Program-made: the position numbers and the translations under genes
Part shown: piece after piece, positions 56,280 to 64,000 of the stretch
Position numbering within the stretch: the first letter of the stretch is position 1
Layout of the letters: each line of letters starts with the position of its first letter
DNA from: Bryopsis sp. KO-2023
Taxonomy: Eukaryota > Chlorophyta > Ulvophyceae > Bryopsidales > Bryopsidaceae
Assembly (NCBI GenBank): GCA_030272585.1
Contig: BSYQ01000006.1
Span: forward strand, 3,187,001-3,251,000
Direction of reading: 5' to 3'
DNA: 64,000 bases
Notes under the pieces: generated by a model
What the model saw: only the letters and a program-made list of their open reading frames with translations
The model's database searches: none
What the model was told of the DNA's origin: nothing

Positions 56280-58561
56280 AAACAGAACATCTCAGAAACA
56301 TAGAAACAATTTGGGGCAGGCTCACTGGTGGGGTTTATCCCATGGAAAGATGCACTCCGGGCCAGCAGAAAGTAGTGGCAAGAATTAGTTGTCCCAATTT
56401 GCAATCTTTTGAAAATACAAAAATCGTGGCATTTGATTCTAACAACAAGCCTCTCTGGGTGGGACGATTGACAACACCACGCAATTTCTACGATGTTGAT
56501 TGATTTGAAACTGTTTTGCAAGAGGTGGGGTGGTCGCTGTTGGATCGCTGTGGGGTTTAGATTAGTGATGTGCAGGAAAAATCGTCGACTGGATTTTGTC
56601 AGGAGACAGGGAATTCGAGGTCGGGACAGTTTTTGTTTCAGATTCGTGTGGTTTCGTGGGGTCTGCTTGGGTGTTTGGACAGGTGGATGTGTTGTCTGGT
56701 TGTCGACTGCTGTGGGTGGGAGAGACTATCTTGTTTGTGTGAATATGTGAGTTTCTTTCTCAACACTGCTTCTCACCTGTGTTTTGGTTTTGGTTTGTTT
56801 CGATGTGGGTGGGGATTCTGTGATATGATAAATCAAGCAGATGAGGGATCGGGTGAGCAGAGCTTGCGGCCTGTACAACTGAGAAATGCTAACATATCCC
56901 CAGCTGCGAATTCATGGATTCTGACACTGCTCCCTTCATCTCAGTTCTGTCTGCATCCTGAACTCAGTGGTAACCCTACCAATAGAAGGTTGTGTCGGGA
57001 GAGGTGCTCTGAGAAAAGGAGACAAATTTTGAGTTTGGGGACTTCTCACTCGGCCTTCGTTTAAATCTGTCACACAATGAAACAGACCACCTCCCAGACC
57101 AGTCTAGCCTCTCATGCCGGTCCAACGCGCCAGGACCCCTAGGTTTCTTCAAGGTGGAAGAATGGGGGTTAGACCGCCCAAAGTGCACGGTTGTTCGGAA
57201 ATTGAATTGCTCAGAAGTGTTGGGCCTGAGGATCGACAAATTTCCACAAAGCCATCTCAAACTACACGAACTCCACAGTGCATCAGCACAATTGGCCATC
57301 ATATGGAAACAAGATTGAGGAACATTCTTGTTATGGCGTAAAGCAGTCCAGAATATGGGAATCGAAGTGGAACTGAAGGGATCAAGGGAAAAAAAAAGCC
57401 GACCAATATATGCTTACTTTTTCTTTCTTGTTGTAATTATTTTCAAAGAGAAGATTTGGATTGATGAAGGCCAGGTGCTCTTATTTTGTTCAATATTAAG
57501 GGGTCAAACCTGCCAGTTCACATGGGGGCTTCCAACACATTCCATATTTGTATATCTGCAGAGCAAATTTTGTTTTAGATATCTTCAGTTTACAAATTGG
57601 ATACTGTGGGGAACTGGAGATTGTTGAAGCAGCACTGATTCAAGCCCATTTTCTCTGTTTTGGGAATGGAGGAATGTGAAAAAGCTTCAGAAATGGACCA
57701 CTCGACACATCTATCGGAAGACCACTCGACACAAGTTGCTTTCAAACTTTTTACAAGAGTCAGTTTTCCCTCCCACAGTTACCTCCTTATCCTTTCCGCG
57801 GCCCCCCTTACTAAGCTATGACTACCAGATATATTCATGACTCATCATACCACATCCAACAAACTGACTGTCTCACTTGGCCTATCGGAATCCTCAGCCC
57901 AACACTATTGAAGGAAAAAGCTGAAAAACTCTATTTCCTTGCATCTTCAAATTCTGGGACGCTGAGGGTCTCGATACGCCAGAATTACCAAGCAACCAGC
58001 GAAACACAACGTCAAGCTATTGACTTTTGGTGATTTTACACTGAGAGTCGCACTGGAAACGCACGTTTTCCTGACACCATATCCTATTGACGCCAATATC
58101 CACGTCGCGCGAAAGCGAAAAGGATAAAAAGCTCAAGAGGGGGGCAGAAGCTCAGAAGCTCGGAAAGGATAGATTCCGTCGAGCGGGTGGTACCTGTGGA
58201 GAACGTCGCTAGCAACTGCCGCAAATCGAAGAGCGCGATCGGCGGCCTGGCGGGGAGTCAAAAGGCCCAGGTGTTGGCCCAACCGTTAGTAAGCTGACTC
58301 TCCACACATTACACAAGTGACGTCCTTCCAGCCAACAAACGGAATCTGCAAAATCGAAAATCATTTTACCTGCAGAACAGACGCGAACGACAGAAGGTCA
58401 AGGTGCTCCAGTTTTCAAAGCGTTCTCTTTGCGATCCAAACTTGGAAGAAAAAAAACATAGAAGAAAAAAAAACGGAGACGACTTTTGGAGCGAAGGGCG
58501 TATTGGTGTCCTCTGGTTGAGGCCTCCAATTTTTTAGAGGGTTAGCGTGGCAGTCGGTCGG
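56280..58561. other. 2.3-kb gap between eIF5A and USP; no gene seen
   Basis: Small open frames exist (about 56493-57064 and 57114-57341), but their translations lack family motifs and overlap frames on the other strand. The last ~300 bases are more GC-rich and probably hold the USP upstream region. Confidence 0.4.
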
Positions 58562-61500
58562 ATGGGCTGCATGGAAGGCTTGTGGGGTTGTTGGGGACGG
58601 GCCCGCCCCAAATCTGCTGCATACCTGCGTCCGCCATCGACGGTGGATGGTACGGGGCCCTCCATGGCTTCTTGTGCCACGGAGATGGCGGAGCTGCACA
58701 CTGCCAGGGGCAACCCTACGGTGCAGGAGGAGGAGATGGCGCTCGCGCTCCAAAACAATGGCCCACCGTCCGCTGGGGATGGCGCGGGGGCGGAAAGTCG
58801 GCAGGTGGGAGAGCGTGGCTCTCGGGGAAACGGAGGAGGAGGTTGGGAGCAATCGGCGGTCGGGTCGTGGGAAGAGGTGGGGTCGACGGAGCCTCTGCGG
58901 GCCAAAGAAGTTGGCGCAGCTGGCGAGGAGGAGCAACCCTCGGGTGCGAGGGAGGAGATTCCGAGCGACGGGCTTCGCGGGGAAGCGGTCGCGACGGTCT
59001 CCAAGTTCGAGGAGCCCTGCGACTCCAACAGCTCCGGGGAAGGGGATGTCCTGACGGAGGACTGGGCCCAGGAGGAAAATTCCCGGCGGAGGATGAAGAG
59101 GAGATCCTCTTTCCTGAAGAGGTTCAGGAAGGGTCGGACGGAGGAGGGAGCTGACTCCAGCAAGGGGAGTCAGTTCTTGACGGAAGGGGAGACCTCCAGT
59201 CTGGTGACTCGGGGGAGTGGGGGATTAAACGTCGAGCGGAGGGGGACAGCGGGCCCGAACAGCGCAGAGTCGTCAGGCTCGCCCCATGGATACGTCCCGG
59301 GCAAGGCGCGAATGAAGAAAAGCCCGTCCTTCGCCGCGTTCCCCTGGCGAATGCGCACCAAGAAGTCGAACCAGCCCGATTCGCCCCAGACGGAGGAAGC
59401 CTGTGTGAGGCAACTGTCGACTTCGTCTGCTCCCGCCGGTGAATCGGAAAGGGGTGGAAATGAGGCGATGGGTGCTCGGAGAGGTGGCTTCACCTGCTTT
59501 CGACGGGGAAGGCCCTTAACCCTGGACGATGGGGACAGCGACGAGGAAATCGCGGTGGAGAAAAATCCCGACGCAGACCTGGTTCCGCCTGGACTCGTCG
59601 GTCTGACCAATTTGGGCAACACGTGCTTCCTCAACGCCGCTTTCCAGTGTCTTCGGGTGACGCCAGGGTTGGCAGAGCTTCTGGTGCCCCAATTCAAGGG
59701 GGGATTCCGGTCAGAATTGGCTCCCCAATTCTCTGTGGAGAGCCTGGAGAGTCTGGAGGGCAGAACAGTGAGCACCCGCTCCTTTTCCTTGCCAACTCAC
59801 CTGCAGGGCATGGAAAAGGTGGAGAGACCCCGGGATGAGGAGGAGGTGGCCGACTGTGAGGAAGGGAGGGACAGCTTCAACGTGCACCAACAAATAGTGA
59901 GGCTCAGTTTGGGAGCATGTGCACTGGAGGAGTTGAGGGCTGTATCCCTGCCGATCGATCTTCCGAGAATGGTGGACGGTGGCCTGGTGGGAGGATCTGC
60001 GGCCCGACCGGCAAGCTCTGGGAATTTATGGACTGGGGCAAAGCGATTGGCGAAGGCCCAGGAGAGATACCCCGCCACAAACCAAGAACCTGTGTCCGCA
60101 TTCGCCATCTTCAAGACCGAATTCGAGAAGAGGAAATCGGCAGCTTGTGTGGAGCAGCAAGAAATGGCTGGGGTCGGTGCCTGCACAACCCATGAGGGCA
60201 ATGCTAATTTAGGGGTGGTAGACATGGGGGCCGTTTCGTCGGAAAAATATGCTGGGACGTCCCCTTTCGTGAACCTGGATTTTGGCAAGAACACTGGGGA
60301 TGAGGTCAATTCATCTTCTGGGATATCCGACGGCAAGCGGGTTTACTCGGGGATCATTCCGGTGGCCACGCGGGAAAAAAAGGATGCTTCGTCTTCAGAA
60401 CATCCAAAAATATGCCAGGATAATTCCCTGCCCAGTTGTTCGATGGGGAGAGAGGGGGCTGCAGTAGCATCCCCCAGTTCCAGTCCAATTCCCATCACTG
60501 CTCAACCGGTGGTTTCCTCTGCTGGACAAGAAACGGAGGCCGGAGGTGTGGGGGAAAGTTCTGAGAAAGCTGGGCAGAGCATCCCAAGCAATGATGCTGA
60601 GGAAGGAGCTGGTCTGAGTGCCGGCGTAATTCAGACGAGGGGGTCTGCCATGAGCGACGTAGAGAGAGTTCCTGCTGGGGACGATCAACTCCAACCCCAA
60701 CCAAATCAAATCAATTCCCTGCCGAAACCAGCGGACAGGGTGACTAGTGTCAGTAGATCACAGAGTGCCCATGCGGGAAAGAATTTCATTAATGCTTTCA
60801 GAAGAACGGTGGTGGCGACTTGCATGATGCCCCCCGAGTCTTCGTTCAATCCCCGGCTGCTGTATCGGCGACTGGGCAAATTGCCACGGGGGGAATTGTT
60901 TTGCGATGGAGGACAGCATGACTGTCAGGAAGTGATCGAGGTGAATATGATCTCGAAATTTTCCACTGATGAGGAAAAGGAATCTAAACTAAATGATTGG
61001 ATATGTATGTGAAATTCGAAATCTACATACGAGACGCCAGGAGTGAGGGTTGAATTCCAAACAGGATGGTACATTTTTTTTTCTTGGAGCGTTTCTTGGA
61101 TAACACGTTTACTCATTTTTTCTTCCAGAAAAAAAAAAGTGGGAAGTTGGGAAATGTTTTATTTGGGGGGGGGTTGTTTCTTGGATATTATGTATATTTT
61201 TAGATGGGAGGAAACGGAATCGATTTCCGACAAAATTTGCTGTTTTTTTCTAGGTTCTGCTGAACTCTGTTCACGAAGAACTGAATTACACCGAGGCCGA
61301 CAAAAATTCGCAGGCACTGGAAACGGTGAATTCTTCGTTGGTGGAAACCGGGGATAATTTGGCTGAGGAGGAAATCAAGGAGGCAGATCCACAACAGCCA
61401 ACGGAAGAGGAGGATGAGGAGGAAGAAGAAGATATGGAAGAAGGCCAAAAGGCCGAAAAGTTCTGGGAAACTTATTTGCAGAAGGATTGCAGCCCCATCA

Positions 61501-63370
61501 CAGATCTATTCGCTGGTGAGATGGGGACAAACCCCCAAAGAGAAAATTCGTATAAATAAATGTGAAAAATCACTCCCCGAAACAAAAAATAATGGTCTTG
61601 GATTGTGCCTGCAAAGAGTTGAACTAGAAAGTAAATTCAGCTGGCTGATTATTTGTTTTCTCTTTTATGTTGCTGGGAAATAGGAGAACAAGAAAGTGTG
61701 AGATAGAATGCCACCTCATTGTGATTTTTTTTTAAATATTATTATTAATAATATTATTTTTTTTTGGGGGGGGGGAGAGAGGAAGAGGAATATAATGGCT
61801 ATGGTGTGTCAAAATCTTATTGAATTTTTGATATGCATGTGTGTTTTTGTTTGGGTAATGCAGGGCAGCTACAAATAATCAGAACTTGCCAAAAATGCAG
61901 CTCTAGAAAAACAACATACGAGCCCTTTTGGGAACTTTCGTTGCCGCTTGCAAAAGAAAGGTCCTGGTTTGGAAGGGGACCGAGCAGTATCGAAGACCTT
62001 CTGAAAGCTTTCACTGCAGGGGAGGTCATGCAAGGTAAAAGAAGGGCAGATGTTTTTATTTTTGCCAGAGAAAGAAAAAAACATGGGTTCATATTTGTGT
62101 GTGTGCACACATGCAAGACATACTTCCAATTCAGATGGACAAAAGCTAGTTGGAAAATTCCCCCTAAAAAAAAAGGAATATTCTAAAAATGAGCATGAAA
62201 TTACCACAATTGCTGTTTGTACTTTATACTAAGTCTATGCATGAAGTCCTTTTTAGACACTTACAAAAAGGACAATACATTTACAGCAATGCATTTTTTT
62301 GCTGGAGGGAATATTGGTAAATATTTTTTGAGATTTTTTTGAGATTTTTTTTTGGGGTAAGCAGGAGATGAAGGTCCTTTCTGTGAGAAGTGCAATCAGA
62401 AATGCAACGCCACGAGACAAATTCGCATTCATCGATTTCCACCTGTCCTTGTGTTGAACATCAAGAGATTCAAATACACAAAGGATGGCAGGGAAAAACT
62501 CACTTGGAACATTAACTATCCAGTCAAGGGTTTGAAGCTGCAGGTGAGTTTTTCATCTGTGATCCAACAAAACAAGCCGTTTTTTGTGATTAAAAAAAAA
62601 CTGAAAGATACCGTTCATGCGGTGCACCAGGGAAGATCTATGTGTTGCATTGAATGGGGGTTCGGATTTATGGATGTATCTCCCGATTAGTGATTTTGTG
62701 GGGTTTAAAAAAAATCAAAAAAAAATCGATGGGATATTACTGATCCAGATGAATGTTTGTATCAGTCTACATCACAATATTTGGAGTCCGAATAAAACCC
62801 GCCCACAATTTGCAATTAAAAAATTTCAGAATTCTTTTATTTTTATTTTTCATTTTTTTTAGTTTCATTTTTTATCGACTGAGGTCTGCATCCATGTTGG
62901 ATTTTGAATCTTGTAAATTTTTTTAGAAAATTAATAAATAAATTGTGAATGTTTGGTCGGTTATTAGAGTTACGTAATCTTGTAATTTTTTAACAAATTA
63001 GTAAATAAATAAATTGTGAGCGTTTGGTCGGTTATTAGAGTTACGCAATCTTGTATTTTTTTTTTTTAAATCAAATCAGTAAATAAATTGTGAGTGTTTG
63101 GTCGATTATTAGAGTTACGCATCCAAGGAGAACCGAGGTTCGGCGGACTCATCCGTTTGCTACGACCTGTACGCCAGCAGCAATCATTTCGGAACTCTGA
63201 CGGGAGGTCATTACACGGCACATTGCAAAGTCAAAGATTCGTCGGACAAGGAGGGTTGGTTTTGCTTCAACGATCAAACCGTCAAGAAAGTGGAGGAGGA
63301 GGATGTGGTTACCCCCAACGCGTACGTCTTGTTCTATGCAAGACGGCGGTGGCGATCTCAGTCCAGATAA
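58562..63370 (+). CDS. Ubiquitin-specific protease (C19 family) with long disordered inserts, 5 exons, about 1082 aa
   Basis: Exons: 58562-60940, 61254-61515, 61864-62034, 62365-62543, 63113-63370; phases agree. The Cys box is GLTNLGNTCFLNAAFQCL with the catalytic Cys at 355. The QHDCQE motif ends exon 1 (about 786-791). The zinc-like CxxC pairs (CQKC, CEKC) and the FPPVLVLNIKRFKY strand follow, then the His box GGHYTAHC with His at about 1030 and the NDQTVKKV end. Residues 1 to about 340 are rich in Ser, Glu, Gly and Arg and probably disordered. About 410 mostly low-complexity residues separate the Cys box from QHDCQE, and a very acidic run (EEDEEEEEDMEE) comes later. The last exon's acceptor has two decoy copies just upstream. 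Confidence 0.93.
61757..61775 (+). repeat. T-then-G tract in a USP intron
   Basis: T9 then G10, oriented with transcription. Confidence 0.85.
62909..63119 (+). repeat. Tandem array (units about 71-74 bp) that triplicates a 3' splice site
   Basis: The string AATTGTGA starts at 62941, 63012 and 63086. Each copy continues TGTTTGGTCG(G/A)TTATTAG then AGTTACG, the acceptor and first seven bases of exon 5. Only the last copy (63111-63112, exon at 63113) leads into the open exon. Confidence 0.92.
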
Positions 63371-64000
63371 GAAAAGGAATAGTGTCGTATGACCAAGGGG
63401 GAGGAGGAAAACAGGGAATGCTGACGTGAACAAAAAATAGCGAAAAAAAAAGGAACCCCCTTGGAAAGCATGAAGAAATTTCAAAATTTGGTAATTCCGT
63501 ATGTGTTTATTGATGTTCATATGTATGTATCGTTTCTGTGCAGATTAAAAAAAAAAAAGGAGAGGAAGGGTGGGGGTGGTAATGGTGAAAATCACAATGT
63601 TCAGTTTTCGAAATGAAGGGGTGAAGGGGGGGGAAAAAAGAAGTGCCAAAAAAAAAAAAAAATTACCAAAAAAAAGGGGAAACAAGAAGAAAAAGACTTC
63701 GGGTATCTGGTTTGGTGATGATATATCGCACGTGTGTTTTTGAATTTCTGAAAGCATAGTTTTACGAATGGAAAATTGAGGTGGTGGTGTTGTTTTTTTT
63801 GCCTTGCCCCCTCTTCCCCTCCCCTTCCTCACCCGATCTCTCTCCTTTCTGCATATGTTTATTGATGTGATTCTGTCCACTGATTTGAATTTTCTTGGAA
63901 AACGAAAGGGAAAAAAAGAAAATCGTGCTGAAGTAGTTGGATTGATGTGCTTTTTTTTTCTGCTTCGGGGATTTGAGAAAAATCAGTCGGATATGATGTC
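63371..64000. other. Flank after the USP stop; no gene seen
   Basis: A-rich and G-rich runs dominate (near 63550, 63627 and 63644). No open frame has a recognisable domain. The window ends before the next gene. Confidence 0.5.

Noticed and set aside
56493-57341. Small plus-strand frames between eIF5A and USP
   Set aside because: Trp/Gly/Arg-rich or mixed sequence without motifs; overlapping frames on the other strand look equally plausible.
59170-60336. Long antisense open frames under USP exon 1 (59170-59775 and 59797-60336)
   Set aside because: They mirror the GC-rich, low-complexity coding strand and have no domain; the sense frame holds the USP catalytic motifs.

Overview
This is a stretch of nuclear DNA from a eukaryote. 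Nearly every host gene is split by introns that end in AG and start with GT, with only a loose match to GTRAGT; I rebuilt 66 introns in 11 genes by matching splice phase and protein families. Homopolymer runs and microsatellites fill introns and gaps. The gene set is algal or plant-like: an R2R3-MYB factor, an ENT plus Agenet (EMSY-like) protein, an RTE1/TMEM222 protein, a TPR protein of a cyanobacterial/plastid family, and proteins whose N-termini look like transit peptides without a preceding signal peptide. That suggests an alga with a primary plastid. I cannot name the species from this window.

Layout, left to right. 784-4584 (+): ATG14/UVRAG-type autophagy subunit. 5447-8034 (-): R2R3-MYB. 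9837-11977 (-): coiled-coil protein of unknown role. 12941-13920 (-): small, internally duplicated, probably plastid protein. 16531-17916 (-): TauE/SafE-type membrane protein. 18465-25533 (+): sorting nexin with PXA, PX and Nexin_C domains. 28184-32811 (-): TMEM209/CytochromB561_N protein, head-to-head with an alpha/beta hydrolase (33167-34300, +). 35490-37806 (+): plastid TPR protein. 38230-43896 (+): an intact Ty3/gypsy-type LTR retrotransposon with 178-bp LTRs that look identical by eye. 44659-45678 (+): endonuclease/exonuclease/phosphatase (EEP) ORF. 46269-48012 (-): ICT1-type release factor. 48676-51894 (-): EMSY-like, head-to-head with RTE1/TMEM222 (52244-52870, +). 54338-56279 (+): eIF5A. 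58562-63370 (+): ubiquitin-specific protease.

The genes form no operon. Shared themes are membrane traffic and autophagy (ATG14, sorting nexin), chromatin and transcription (MYB, EMSY-like), translation (eIF5A, ICT1-like) and plastid proteins. Three gene pairs are divergent with short shared upstream regions.

The most unusual signals are structural. (1) The retrotransposon's start codon uses the last base of its LTR, so its primer binding site lies inside the first gag codons, and its Gag region begins with two predicted membrane segments. (2) In two unrelated genes a short tandem repeat has copied the 3' splice site with the first bases of the exon, leaving arrays of three acceptors. (3) Two genes carry interleaved inverted repeats (A-B-A'-B', the topology of a pseudoknot) at a splice site. 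(4) Mixed T-then-G tracts occur in introns always in the same orientation relative to the gene.
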